From: Burkholderia sp. Bp8992
GTDB taxonomy: Bacteria; Pseudomonadota; Gammaproteobacteria; Burkholderiales; Burkholderiaceae
NCBI RefSeq assembly: GCF_003853705.1
Contig: NZ_QTQI01000006.1
Location: 1 to 64,000 of the forward strand
Direction: 5' to 3'
DNA: 64,000 nucleotides
Below are positions 8,975 through 19,414 of this stretch, piece by piece (within the stretch, counting starts at the first letter, position 1; every line of letters starts with the position of its first letter). Made by a program: the position numbers and the translations under genes. The notes beneath the pieces are model-generated. The model was not told the DNA's origin. It searched no databases and saw nothing but the letters and a program-made list of their open reading frames with translations.

Positions 8975-11299
8975 ATGACGGAAACCGTAGCACTCAAGAT
9001 CGTACAGCGCATCGCCACCGAACTGTCCGTCCAGCCGCGCCAGGTCGCGGCGGCCGTGCAACTCCTCGACGAAGGCTCGACCGTTCCGTTCATTGCCCGG
9101 TACCGCAAGGAAGTGACCGGCAACCTGGACGACACGCAGCTGCGCAACCTCGAGGAACGCCTCCTGTATCTGCGCGAGCTCGAGGATCGCCGCGCGGCAA
9201 TCCTGTCGAGCATCGACGAACAAGGCAAGCTGACGGACGAGCTGCGTGCCGCGATCGATGCGGCCGACAGCAAGCAGGTGCTCGAAGACCTTTATCTGCC
9301 TTACAAGCCGAAGCGCCGCACGCGCGCGCAGATCGCCCGCGAGGCCGGCCTCGAGCCGCTCGCGCAGGCGCTGCTTGCGAACCCGCTGCTCGATCCGCAG
9401 GCCGAGGCGGCCGCGTACGTCGACGCCGACAAGGGCGTCGCCGACGTGAAGGCCGCGCTCGACGGCGCGCGCGACATCCTGTCCGAACAGTTCGGCGAGA
9501 CGGCCGAGCTGCTCGGCAAGCTGCGCGACTACCTGCACAATCAGGGCGTCGTGTCGTCGGCCGTCGTCGAGGGCAAGGAAAGCGAGGAAGGCGAGAAATT
9601 CCGCGACTATTACGACTACGCGGAAACGATCAAGACCGTGCCGTCGCACCGCGCGCTCGCGCTGTTCCGCGGCCGTAACGCCGGCGTGCTGACGGTCAAG
9701 CTCGGCCTCGGCGAAGAGCTCGACGCGCAGGTGCCGCACCCCGGCGAGGCGATGATCGCGCGCCATTTCGGCATTGCGAACCAGAACCGCCCGGCCGACA
9801 AATGGCTGTCCGACGTCTGCCGCTGGTGCTGGCGCGTGAAGGTGCAGCCGCATATCGAGAACGAACTGCTCACGCAGCTGCGCGAAACGGCCGAAACCGA
9901 AGCGATCCGCGTGTTCGCGCGCAACCTGAACGACCTGCTGCTGGCTGCGCCGGCCGGCCCGAAGGCCGTGATCGGTCTCGACCCCGGCCTGCGCACGGGC
10001 GTGAAGGTCGCGGTCGTCGACCGCACCGGCAAGGTGCTCGCCACCGACACGATCTACCCGCACGAGCCGCGCCGCGACTGGGACGGCTCGATCGCGAAGC
10101 TCGCACGCATCGCCGCGCAGACGCAGGCCGAACTCATCAGCATCGGCAACGGCACCGCGTCGCGCGAAACCGACAAGCTCGCGAGCGAACTGATCGCGAA
10201 GCACCCCGAACTGCGCCTGCAGAAGATCGTCGTGTCGGAAGCCGGCGCGTCGGTCTACTCGGCATCCGAGCTCGCGGCGAAGGAATTCCCCGAGCTCGAC
10301 GTATCGCTGCGCGGCGCCGTGTCGATCGCACGCCGCCTGCAGGACCCGCTCGCCGAGCTCGTGAAGATCGAGCCGAAGGCGATCGGCGTCGGCCAGTACC
10401 AGCACGACGTGAACCAGCGCGAACTCGCGCGCTCGCTCGACGCGGTCGTCGAGGATTGCGTGAACGCGGTCGGTGTCGACGCGAACACGGCATCGGCCCC
10501 GCTGCTGGCGCGCGTGTCGGGCTTGAACGCGACGCTCGCGCGCAATATCGTCGACTACCGCGACGCGAACGGCCCGTTCCCGTCGCGCGAGCATCTGCGC
10601 AAGGTGCCGCGCCTCGGCGACAAGACCTTCGAACAGGCCGCCGGCTTCCTGCGCATCAACGGCGGCGAGAACCCGCTCGACCGCTCGTCGGTGCACCCGG
10701 AAGCCTATCCGGTCGTCGAACGGATGCTCGCGAAGATCAACAAGCGCATCGACGACGTGCTCGGCAACCGCGAAGCGCTGGCGGGCCTGTCCCCGACGGA
10801 ATTTGTTGACGAACGTTTCGGCCTGCCGACCGTGCGCGACATCCTGTCCGAACTGGAGAAACCGGGCCGCGATCCGCGTCCGGAATTCAAGACCGCGACG
10901 TTCCGCGAAGGCGTCGAGAAGGTGTCGGATCTCGTGCCGGGCATGACGCTCGAAGGCGTCGTGACGAACGTCGCCGCGTTCGGTGCGTTCGTGGATATCG
11001 GCGTTCACCAGGACGGCCTCGTCCACGTGTCCGCGATGTCGACGAAATTCATCAAGGACCCGCACGAAGTCGTGAAGGCCGGCCAGGTCGTCAAGGTGAA
11101 GGTGCTCGACGTCGACGTGAAGCGCCAGCGCATTGCGCTGACGATGCGCCTCGACGACGACGCGGCAGCGCCCGGCATGTCGTCGCGCGGCAGCCAGGAT
11201 CGCGGCAATGGAGGACGCGGCGCGGCCCGCCCGCAGCGCTCGCGCGAGCCGGAACCGGCCGGCGCCATGGCCGCGGCGTTCGCGAAGCTGAAGCGCTGA
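8975..11299 (+). CDS. tex: RNA-binding transcriptional accessory protein Tex
   Basis: Tex is a conserved RNA/DNA-binding protein linked to transcription and, in Bordetella, toxin expression. The 774-residue length matches E. coli (773). In order: an N-terminal helical domain ([27 protein letters not shown]), a YqgF/RuvC-like domain ([28 protein letters not shown]), a helix-hairpin-helix part ([20 protein letters not shown]), and an S1 RNA-binding domain ([28 protein letters not shown]). A Gly/Arg-rich tail ends the protein. I chose the ATG at 8975 because homology starts there; upstream in-frame codons read as non-coding GC-rich sequence. Confidence 0.95.
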   Translation: MTETVALKIVQRIATELSVQPRQVAAAVQLLDEGSTVPFIARYRKEVTGNLDDTQLRNLEERLLYLRELEDRRAAILSSIDEQGKLTDELRAAIDAADSKQVLEDLYLPYKPKRRTRAQIAREAGLEPLAQALLANPLLDPQAEAAAYVDADKGVADVKAALDGARDILSEQFGETAELLGKLRDYLHNQGVVSSAVVEGKESEEGEKFRDYYDYAETIKTVPSHRALALFRGRNAGVLTVKLGLGEELDAQVPHPGEAMIARHFGIANQNRPADKWLSDVCRWCWRVKVQPHIENELLTQLRETAETEAIRVFARNLNDLLLAAPAGPKAVIGLDPGLRTGVKVAVVDRTGKVLATDTIYPHEPRRDWDGSIAKLARIAAQTQAELISIGNGTASRETDKLASELIAKHPELRLQKIVVSEAGASVYSASELAAKEFPELDVSLRGAVSIARRLQDPLAELVKIEPKAIGVGQYQHDVNQRELARSLDAVVEDCVNAVGVDANTASAPLLARVSGLNATLARNIVDYRDANGPFPSREHLRKVPRLGDKTFEQAAGFLRINGGENPLDRSSVHPEAYPVVERMLAKINKRIDDVLGNREALAGLSPTEFVDERFGLPTVRDILSELEKPGRDPRPEFKTATFREGVEKVSDLVPGMTLEGVVTNVAAFGAFVDIGVHQDGLVHVSAMSTKFIKDPHEVVKAGQVVKVKVLDVDVKRQRIALTMRLDDDAAAPGMSSRGSQDRGNGGRGAARPQRSREPEPAGAMAAAFAKLKR

Positions 11300-11322
11300 G
11301 CACGCGACAACCGTCGACAGAG

Positions 11323-11352
11323 AGAAAAGCCCGCTGAAAGGCGGGCTTTTCT
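11323..11352 (+). terminator. Intrinsic terminator after tex
   Basis: The stem AAGCCCGC / GCGGGCTT with a short AAAG-type loop is followed by TTCTTATT, 24 bases after the tex stop codon. Confidence 0.85.
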
Positions 11353-11470
11353 TATTGCATCGACGCGCGGTTCCGAAAATCGCGATGCAACCCGGATAGG
11401 TGCGTTTTCGTCACCATTACCCTGCTTCCAGTCGGCGAATTAAACAATTTGCACTGCAGCATGCATTTTC

Positions 11471-11498
11471 TTGACGCCTTGAATCCCGCACATAAAAT
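11471..11498 (+). promoter_or_regulatory. Sigma-70-type promoter, probable terpene synthase promoter
   Basis: TTGACG at 11471-11476, a 16-base spacer, then TAAAAT at 11493-11498. A start point near 11505 would give a leader of about 200 bases that includes the hairpin at 11653-11686. The match is among the best sigma-70-like promoters in the window, but one-base-short spacing and lack of data keep confidence moderate. Confidence 0.55.
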
Positions 11499-11652
11499 AA
11501 ATTCGAGTACGGTATTGCAACGTCTTCGATAACCGAAGCGAATTTTCCGCCCGACAACAGGATTCCCCGCGACGATCACACGCGCCGCGCGTTTCAAGCC
11601 TCCCGTCTTTGATTGCCACGCTCTGAAGTCGATTTGCGAGACATGACATCCG

Positions 11653-11686
11653 GAATATGCGCCGGCCGGTAAGCCGGCGCATATTC
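11653..11686 (+). repeat. Perfect 14-bp inverted repeat just before the terpene synthase
   Basis: The left arm GAATATGCGCCGGC (11653-11666) and right arm GCCGGCGCATATTC (11673-11686) pair perfectly around the 6-base loop CGGTAA. The repeat ends 13 bases before the GGGGA ribosome-binding site at 11700. No T-run follows, so it is not a standard terminator. It could be an operator (binding a dimeric regulator) or a stable 5'-leader hairpin controlling translation or decay. Confidence 0.8.
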
Positions 11687-11707
11687 GCCAAAATGGATCG
11701 GGGAATC

Positions 11708-12733
11708 ATGAAAGCAGATGATCTGGAAATCGAACTGGCCGCATTGCGCATTCCCGTTTTCGAGGTGCCGTGGGCCGGCGCCTGTTCGCCACACGTCGAG
11801 CGAATCGAATCGCGCATGCTCGAATGGGCCGACGCATACGGCCTGCTCGTGTCCGACGCCCATCGGGAGCGCGTCGTACGCACCCGTTACGGCTGGCTCG
11901 CCTCACGCTGTTACCCGAACGCCGATCCGCCTCTGCTGCAGGCGCTTGCCGATTATTTCGTGTGGTTCTTTCTCGCCGACGACCTGTTCGTCGATCGCGT
12001 GGAGCCGGTCGGCGCCGATACGCTGCGCAACCTGACCGCGATGATCGACGTCCTCGACTACGGATGTACGGGCCCCGAACCGGTGTACGGCGAACGCGCG
12101 TGGCTCGATGTATGCCAACGGCTGCGCGCGCGCCTGTCGGCCGAGCATTTCGCACGCTTCGCGCAAGGCATGCGCCTGTGGGCCACCACGGCCGGATTGC
12201 AGATCATCGGCCACCAGAAGGCCGAACCGGCCGCCGTGCCGCAGTACGAAACGATCCGGCGCCACACGAGCGGCATGAATCCGTGCCTGGCACTGGCGGA
12301 CGTGGCCAATTCCGGCGCAGTCCCGCCCGATACGTTTCACCGGCCGGAGATCCAGGCGCTGGGCCGCCACGCAAACCATATCGTGTCCTGGAGCAACGAC
12401 ATCCAGAGTATCGGGATCGAAGCACGCCAGCCTGGCCAGTTCCGGAACATGGTGATGGTTCACGCGTCGCGCGGTCATTCGCTGCAGGCCGGCATCGACT
12501 ATACGGCCGCCCGCGTGCGCGCCGAGATCGGCGAGTTCGTCCAGTGCGCCGATGCGCTCGTGCAGCATGCCGACACGCGCGTGCGCGGACTCGTCGACGG
12601 CTACCGGTACTGGATACGCGGCTATCTGGATTGGGTGGCGCGGGATACGCAGCGCTATGCGGCTGCGTTCGCGGCGGGCGATGCGAACGATCGCAGCCTG
12701 ATCGCGCTGTCGGAGAACGCGGCGCGCGGCTGA
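11708..12733 (+). CDS. Class I terpene synthase (bacterial type)
   Basis: A 341-residue enzyme expected to ionise and cyclise a prenyl diphosphate (probably farnesyl or geranyl diphosphate) to a volatile terpene. The Asp-rich magnesium motif is DDLFVD (residues 91-96) and the NSE triad is NDIQSIGIE (230-238). The upstream Arg pair in IRRHTSGMNP fits the pyrophosphate-sensor position, and the terminal Arg-Tyr pair is in DTQRY (316-317). All diagnostic motifs are intact, so the enzyme is probably active. The start at 11708 is preceded by GGGGA; the ATG at 11693 is an alternative. No P450, prenyltransferase or other terpene gene lies beside it, so the product cannot be predicted. It converges on kup with 22 bases between them. 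Confidence 0.9.
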   Translation: MKADDLEIELAALRIPVFEVPWAGACSPHVERIESRMLEWADAYGLLVSDAHRERVVRTRYGWLASRCYPNADPPLLQALADYFVWFFLADDLFVDRVEPVGADTLRNLTAMIDVLDYGCTGPEPVYGERAWLDVCQRLRARLSAEHFARFAQGMRLWATTAGLQIIGHQKAEPAAVPQYETIRRHTSGMNPCLALADVANSGAVPPDTFHRPEIQALGRHANHIVSWSNDIQSIGIEARQPGQFRNMVMVHASRGHSLQAGIDYTAARVRAEIGEFVQCADALVQHADTRVRGLVDGYRYWIRGYLDWVARDTQRYAAAFAAGDANDRSLIALSENAARG

Positions 12734-12755
12734 ACAGCCTGCGCGCCGCGCCCGG

Positions 12756-14672
12756 TCAGATCTCGATCTTCGTGCCGAGCTCGACGACGCGGTTCGCCGG
12801 AATCGAGAAGAAGTCGGTCGGCTTCGCGGCGTTCTGGTGCATCCACGCGAACACGCGCTCGCGCCAGATCGACATCCCGGGCAGATGCGTCGGTACGACG
12901 GTTTCGCGCGCGAGGAAGAACGACGTGTCCATCAGCTCGAACGTCATGTCGTGCGTCCGGCCGAATTCCTCGAGCACGGCCTTCACGTCCGGCGTCTCGT
13001 TGAAGCCGTACTCGGCCTTGACGATGTACAGCCCGCCGCCCGCATCGCGCGCGGTCTGGCGCCGGTCGTCGCGCACGTAGGGAATGTCGCGCGTGACGAA
13101 CGTCAGGAAAATGGTCCGCTCGTGCAGCACCTTGTTGTGCTTCAGGTTGTGCAGCAGGCTGACGGGCACGAGCCTGTCGTTGCCGGTCAGGTAGATCGCG
13201 GTGCCCGACACGCGATGCGGCGGATGCGCGAGCAGCCCCTGCAGGAACGGCTCGAGCGGAATACCGTCGGCCGCCGTGCGCTCCTTGACGATGTGGCGCC
13301 CCTTGTACCAGGTCATCAGCAGGAAGAACAGCAGCGCGCCGATGCCGAGCGGCAGCCAGCCGCCCTGCGCGACCTTCAGCAGGTTCGCGCCGAAGAAGCC
13401 GAGGTCGACCGCGAGGAACACCGCGATGATCGCGCCGACCAGCAGCCGGTTCCAGTTCCACACCTTCACCATCACGACGCACGCGAGCACGGTCGTGATC
13501 ACCATCGTCGCCGTCACCGCGATGCCGTACGCGGCCGCGAGGTTGTCGGAGCTCTTGAAGCCAATCACGATGCAGAGGATCACGGCCAGCAGCAGCCAGT
13601 TCACGACCGGCACGTAGATCTGGCCGATCGCGAGTTCGGACGTGTGCAGCACCTTCATGCGCGGCACGTAGCCGAGCTGGATCGCCTGCGACGTCAGCGA
13701 ATAGGCGCCCGAGATCACGGCCTGCGACGCGATCACGGTCGCGACCGTCGACAGCACGACGAGCGGCAGCAGCCCCCATTCGGGCGCCAGCAGGAAGAAC
13801 GGGTTTTCGATCGCTTTCGGGTTCTGGATCAGCAGCGCGCCCTGGCCGAAGTAGTTCAGCACGAGCGACGGCATCACGAGCCCGTACGCGGCGATCCGGA
13901 TCGGCTTCGCACCAAAGTGGCCCATGTCCGCGTAGAGCGCTTCCGCACCGGTCAGCACCAGCACGACCGAGCCGAGCACGACGTAGGCCTGCAGCAGGTG
14001 ATCGGCCATGAACGACGCCGCGTAATACGGATTGATGGCCGCGATGATGCCCGGCACGCGAACGATGTGGTACACGCCGAGCGCCGCGATCACGACGAAC
14101 CACAGCACCATGATCGGGCCGAACAGCTTGCCGACCAGTGCGGTGCCGTGGCGCTGGATCCAGAACAGCGCGATCAGGATCACGATCGTGATCGGCAGCA
14201 CGAGATGGGACAGGTGCGGCGTCGCGATTTCGAGACCTTCGACCGCCGACATCACCGAGATCGCCGGCGTGATCACCGCATCGCCGTAGAACATGCACGC
14301 GCCGAAGATCCCGAGCGCCATCAGCGCACCCGCGACGCGGGTCTTCGAGTCGAGCGGCCGCAGCGACAGCGCCATCAGCGCGAGCACGCCGCCTTCGCCG
14401 TTGTTGTCGGCCCGCATCACGAACAGCAGGTACTTGATGCCGACCACCAGGATGATTGCCCAGAACAGCAGCGAGATCACGCCGAGAATCGACCCTTCGG
14501 TGAGTGGAATGCCGTGTGCGGGGCTGAACGCCTCCTTCAGCGAATACAGCGGGCTGGTGCCGATGTCGCCGAACACGACGCCGATGGCTGCTATCGCTAG
14601 CGCCCGCATCGAGTGTTGTTGCGTCGAATGCGGCGCGTGTGCGGCGTCGGTCGCGTGGATCGTGTCGTTCAT
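12756..14672 (-). CDS. kup: Low-affinity potassium uptake protein Kup (Trk-independent)
   Basis: An inner-membrane K+/H+ symporter of 638 residues with about 12 membrane helices and a cytoplasmic C-terminal domain. Diagnostic stretches are [23 protein letters not shown] near the N-terminus, [25 protein letters not shown] and NYFGQGALL. The C-terminus [11 protein letters not shown] matches E. coli Kup nearly exactly. The start at 14672 ([13 protein letters not shown]) is set by homology; sequence further upstream is not conserved-looking. A TAGAAT -10-like box lies on the minus strand at 14716-14721. It stands apart from the purA group through the terminator at 14893. Confidence 0.95.
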   Translation of the reverse strand: MNDTIHATDAAHAPHSTQQHSMRALAIAAIGVVFGDIGTSPLYSLKEAFSPAHGIPLTEGSILGVISLLFWAIILVVGIKYLLFVMRADNNGEGGVLALMALSLRPLDSKTRVAGALMALGIFGACMFYGDAVITPAISVMSAVEGLEIATPHLSHLVLPITIVILIALFWIQRHGTALVGKLFGPIMVLWFVVIAALGVYHIVRVPGIIAAINPYYAASFMADHLLQAYVVLGSVVLVLTGAEALYADMGHFGAKPIRIAAYGLVMPSLVLNYFGQGALLIQNPKAIENPFFLLAPEWGLLPLVVLSTVATVIASQAVISGAYSLTSQAIQLGYVPRMKVLHTSELAIGQIYVPVVNWLLLAVILCIVIGFKSSDNLAAAYGIAVTATMVITTVLACVVMVKVWNWNRLLVGAIIAVFLAVDLGFFGANLLKVAQGGWLPLGIGALLFFLLMTWYKGRHIVKERTAADGIPLEPFLQGLLAHPPHRVSGTAIYLTGNDRLVPVSLLHNLKHNKVLHERTIFLTFVTRDIPYVRDDRRQTARDAGGGLYIVKAEYGFNETPDVKAVLEEFGRTHDMTFELMDTSFFLARETVVPTHLPGMSIWRERVFAWMHQNAAKPTDFFSIPANRVVELGTKIEI

Positions 14673-14892
14673 ATGAAGCGTAATAATCGGGTCCGGGTCG
14701 GACAAAACGAGCGCTATTCTACTCGCGCCCCCGTGAAACGCCGTCCTGCTCTGTTGCCGTGGAACCACGTGATCCACGCTGCGCATGCAATCCTGCGCGA
14801 GCTGTGGCAGGGCTGCCATCATAGCCGGGGCCGCGCCGTCTGCCTACCCGATCCTCCGGACGCACCGCCCGGCGCACCCGGCGCGCCAATGG

Positions 14893-14916
14893 AAAACGGC
14901 GCCGCGAGCGGCGCCG
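14893..14916 (-). terminator. Intrinsic terminator after the purA-linked phosphoribosyltransferase
   Basis: On the minus strand an 8-bp perfect stem (CGGCGCCG twice, 14897-14904 and 14909-14916) with a 4-base loop is followed by TTTT, 30 bases after the stop codon. Confidence 0.75.
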
Positions 14917-14946
14917 TACAAGGCTTTCCTTCGATCGGCCAGGCGC

Positions 14947-15543
14947 TTACGCGCCCGAACCGTCGCGCTGCGCGCGACCGCGCTTGATCCATGCCTCGAG
15001 GTTGTGCGGACGAACCGTGTCCCACTCCTCGAACGGCTGATGAATCCACGGATTCGTCGGCAGGAACTGCGTGTGATAGTCGGGCTTGACCTTCGAGCAA
15101 CCCTTGTACCAGAGCACGGCCGAGCGCACGGCCGTCACGGACGGGTAACGCTCCTTCAGGTGCTCCTGCACGCGCGCGAGCGTGACGCCCGAATCGACGA
15201 GATCGTCGACCAGCAGCACGTTGCCCGCGAGGTTGCCGCGCGTCATCGTGATGTACTGTGCGATGTCGAGCTCACCCTGCTCGGTGCCGGCCGCTTCGCG
15301 GTACGAACTCGTCGCGAGGATCGCGAGCGGCACGTCGTAGATGCGCGACAGCTGGTCGCCGACGCGCAGGCCGCCGCGCGCGAGGCACAGGATCTGGTCG
15401 AACTTCCAGCCCGACGCGTGCACCTGGAGCGCGAGCAGCTCGATCAGACGGTGATACTCGTCCCAGCCTACCCACAGGTTCTTGTCGTCGTTGCGCGGAT
15501 CGGTCATCAAGTCTGCCGCCGTCATCGTGATTTGCTGCGTCAT
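14947..15543 (-). CDS. Phosphoribosyltransferase (purine type)
   Basis: A 198-residue type I phosphoribosyltransferase. The PRPP-binding motif is VLLVDDLVDSGVTL (about residues 109-122), and LCLARGGLRVGDQLSRI forms the expected diphosphate-binding loop. It lacks enough specific signal for me to say whether its base is hypoxanthine, guanine or xanthine. Its place 6 bases after purA points to purine salvage. E. coli Gpt and archaeal-type Hpt proteins share this compact fold. The ATG at 15543 has AAGGTG about 12 bases upstream, inside the end of purA. A later start (MTAADLMTD) at 15525 is possible. Confidence 0.8.
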   Translation of the reverse strand: MTQQITMTAADLMTDPRNDDKNLWVGWDEYHRLIELLALQVHASGWKFDQILCLARGGLRVGDQLSRIYDVPLAILATSSYREAAGTEQGELDIAQYITMTRGNLAGNVLLVDDLVDSGVTLARVQEHLKERYPSVTAVRSAVLWYKGCSKVKPDYHTQFLPTNPWIHQPFEEWDTVRPHNLEAWIKRGRAQRDGSGA

Positions 15544-15549
15544 CTGGAA

Positions 15550-16905
<1,356 letters not shown>

Positions 16906-17009
16906 TTAGCTGGTTAAAAACGTATTCTACCTATGTTCGCGGGCGATTCCGAATTTTTCCGTTTCGCTTCAACGATATGCACGCCGAAGCACGGCCCGCG
17001 AACGCCTCT

Positions 17010-18158
17010 TTATCGGGGTTCGACCACCCATGCGCCGTTGCGCTCGACGAGCGAACGGTCGCATGCGAACTCGTCGAGCACGTGGTCGTGGCCCGGCAGC
17101 GCCTGGATCACGACTTCGCCCGCATCGCGCAGCGCGGCGACGGCCGCGCCCAGCGCGTCGTCCTGCGCCCACGGTGCGAGAATCGCGGTGCCGCGCGCCT
17201 CGACCGGCGAGATCCGCGCGAGTTCGCGCAGGTCGAGCGAGAAGCCCGTGGCCGGCCGCGCACGGCCGTACGCCTGCCCGACGTGGTCGTAACGGCCGCC
17301 GCGCGCGATCGCGTTCGGCACGCCGTCGATGTACGCGCTGAACATCGCGCCGCTGTGGTACGCATAACCGCGCAGGTCGGCGAGGTCGATCGCCACTTCC
17401 GCGCCCTTCGCCTGCGCCGCGAGCTGCGCCAGATCGTCGAGCGCCTGCGTGATTTCGGGCAGCACCGGCAGGCGCGCACGCGCCTCGGCGAGCACGCTCG
17501 CATCGCCGTAAAGGCTCGGCAGCGCGCGCAGCGCGGCGCGCGTATCGGCGCCGAGATCGTCGGTGAGTTCGTTCAGCAGCGGCACGTCCTTGCCCGACAG
17601 CGCGTCGTACAGCGACTCGCCGCGCTCGGCGGCCTGCGCGTCGCGCGCCAGCAGCGCCGCGAGCACGCCCGCGTGGCCGAGGTCGAGACGGATGCGCGAC
17701 AGGCCCGCGAGGTGCAGCGCGTCGAGCATCAGCTGCTGGATCTCGAGATCGGCTTCCAGCCCGGCATGACCGTAAATTTCGGCGCCGATCTGGATCTGCT
17801 CGCGCGTCGCGTGCAGCCCGCGCGGACGCGTATGCATCACGTGGCCCGCGTAGCAGAGGCGCGTCACGCCCTGACGGTTCAACAGGTGCGCGTCGATCCG
17901 TGCCACCTGCGGCGTGATGTCGGCACGCAGGCCGAGCGTACGGCCCGACAGCTGGTCGACCAGCTTGAAGGTGCGCAGGCGCAGGTCGGTGCCGCCGCTC
18001 GTCAGCAGCGACTCGAGATACTCGAGCAGCGGCGGCATCACCATTTCATAGCCGTACGAACGGAAGCGGTCGAGCAGCCTGCGGCGCAGCTCCTCGATCT
18101 TGCGCGCTTCCGACGGCAGCACGTCGGCGATATTCTCGGGAAGTAACCAGGTCGACAT
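17010..18158 (-). CDS. hisZ: ATP phosphoribosyltransferase regulatory subunit
   Basis: HisZ is a histidyl-tRNA-synthetase-like protein without aminoacylation activity. It pairs with the short form of HisG to make the first enzyme of histidine synthesis. The 382 residues include [38 protein letters not shown] and [10 protein letters not shown], all related to class II synthetase motifs. True HisS is encoded separately at 25894-27234, which supports the HisZ call. The start at 18158 has AGGA 9 bases upstream; a longer version from 18194 adds 12 basic residues with no support. Confidence 0.93.
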   Translation of the reverse strand: MSTWLLPENIADVLPSEARKIEELRRRLLDRFRSYGYEMVMPPLLEYLESLLTSGGTDLRLRTFKLVDQLSGRTLGLRADITPQVARIDAHLLNRQGVTRLCYAGHVMHTRPRGLHATREQIQIGAEIYGHAGLEADLEIQQLMLDALHLAGLSRIRLDLGHAGVLAALLARDAQAAERGESLYDALSGKDVPLLNELTDDLGADTRAALRALPSLYGDASVLAEARARLPVLPEITQALDDLAQLAAQAKGAEVAIDLADLRGYAYHSGAMFSAYIDGVPNAIARGGRYDHVGQAYGRARPATGFSLDLRELARISPVEARGTAILAPWAQDDALGAAVAALRDAGEVVIQALPGHDHVLDEFACDRSLVERNGAWVVEPR

Positions 18159-18271
18159 CGGTACGGTCCTACGACGGGAAACGGCGCGCGCCACGCGCGC
18201 CGCGAGTTGAATCGGAACTTCGGAATCGGGCGGGACGAACGGCGGATGCGCCGTCCGGATCAGGTCCCCGG

Positions 18272-18463
18272 TCAGGTCGCGAGCAGCAGCAGCACGAGCC
18301 CGAGCACCATCACGATCAGCCCGCCGATCCGGATATGATGCGGCGGCCGCTCGGCTATTCTACGAAACGTGTCGCGCCAGGCGACGGGAAACACGAAGGG
18401 GAACGCCCCCTCGATGATCAACATCAGCGCTACTGCGAGCAACAACGAGCCAGCCAGGTCCAT
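18272..18463 (-). CDS. DUF2065 small membrane protein (YjeT-like)
   Basis: A 63-residue protein with two predicted membrane segments (about 5-24 and 44-61) separated by [19 protein letters not shown]. This is the DUF2065/YjeT pattern. In E. coli yjeT also lies between the hflX-hflK-hflC genes and purA. Here it lies 36 bases after hflC and 113 bases before hisZ, so the context agrees. Function is unknown; a link to the HflKC membrane complex is only suggested by position. Confidence 0.88.
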   Translation of the reverse strand: MDLAGSLLLAVALMLIIEGAFPFVFPVAWRDTFRRIAERPPHHIRIGGLIVMVLGLVLLLLAT

Positions 18464-18499
18464 GCGAGCGACGGCGCCGCTCGACGCGGCGCCCCAAGG

Positions 18500-19399
18500 T
18501 CAATGTTTGCGGGGAGCAGGTGCCGCCGGTGCGGCACCGCCCGTCGGGCTGCGCATGAAGCGGAAGAACTCGCTGTCGGGGTCGACGACGATGATGTCGT
18601 TGCGCTTGAACGTATTCCGGTAGGCCTGCAGGCTCGCGTAGAACTGATAGAACTGCGGATCGCGGCCGAACGCATCGGCGGCGATCGTCGCGGCCTTGGC
18701 GTCGCCTTCGCCCTTGATCGTCTGCGCGGACTTGTAGGCATTCGCGAGCACGGCCTGCTGTTCGCGTTCGGCGTCGGCCTTGATCTGCTCGACGTCCGCC
18801 GCACCTTGCGCACGCACCTGCGCTGCCTGATCGCGCAGCGCGCCGATCATCCGTTGATAGACGGCGTCCGTCTGGGCGGCCGGCAGGTCGACACGCGTCA
18901 GCTGGACGTCGACCACGTCGACGCCGAAGCCGGACGCCTTTGCCCTGGCCGCATCGCGTGCCGCATCGGCGATCGCGCGCTGGCCGCCCAGGGCGTCGTC
19001 AAGCGCGCGCTGGCCGAACGCATCGCCGAGCGCGCTCTTCAGCACGCCGCCCAGGCGTTCGGCGGCCGCCGCCGGGTCGCCGCCCGTTGCCGTGAAATAC
19101 TGCATCGGATCGCTGATCCGGTACTTCACCGCATACGCGACGAGCAGGTCGTGCTTGTCCTGGGTTGCCAGCTGCAGCGGATCGGACGACTCGAGCGATT
19201 GCAGGCGCGTGTCGATCAGCGTCGCCGTCTGCAGCGGCGGCGGCAGCTTGAAGTGGATGCCGGGGCCCGCGAGTTCGGGCTGTGCGCCGTCGCGGCCCGA
19301 CAGCACGGCCGCGTGGCGCGGATCGACGGTCAGGACCGTCGAGGATGCCGCGAAGGCAACGATCACGATTGCGACGACGAGCGCAATGATTCGGTTCAT
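18500..19399 (-). CDS. hflC: HflC, SPFH-domain regulator of FtsH protease
   Basis: HflC and HflK form a large membrane cage around the FtsH protease and modulate its activity on membrane and regulatory proteins. The 299-residue HflC has one N-terminal transmembrane segment (residues 4-22). An SPFH/Band 7 domain follows (AVLSGRDGAQPELAGPGIHFKLP and YAVKYRISDPMQYF). A helical region, QIKADAEREQQAVLANAYKSAQTIKGEGDAKA, comes next. The C-terminus is Pro/Ala-rich. It starts 15 bases after the hflK stop. Confidence 0.95.
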   Translation of the reverse strand: MNRIIALVVAIVIVAFAASSTVLTVDPRHAAVLSGRDGAQPELAGPGIHFKLPPPLQTATLIDTRLQSLESSDPLQLATQDKHDLLVAYAVKYRISDPMQYFTATGGDPAAAAERLGGVLKSALGDAFGQRALDDALGGQRAIADAARDAARAKASGFGVDVVDVQLTRVDLPAAQTDAVYQRMIGALRDQAAQVRAQGAADVEQIKADAEREQQAVLANAYKSAQTIKGEGDAKAATIAADAFGRDPQFYQFYASLQAYRNTFKRNDIIVVDPDSEFFRFMRSPTGGAAPAAPAPRKH

Positions 19400-19414
19400 G
19401 TTCTGCGCTCCCCG

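Larger units (their letters stand above)
11353..11707. other. AT-rich upstream region of the terpene synthase
   Basis: About 355 bases without a gene between the tex terminator and the terpene synthase. The first two thirds are distinctly AT-richer than the neighbouring genes, which together with the lone gene downstream suggests acquired DNA. It holds a sigma-70-like promoter (11471-11498) and a 14-bp inverted repeat (11653-11686), described separately. Short reading frames on either strand show no recognisable product. Confidence 0.6.
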
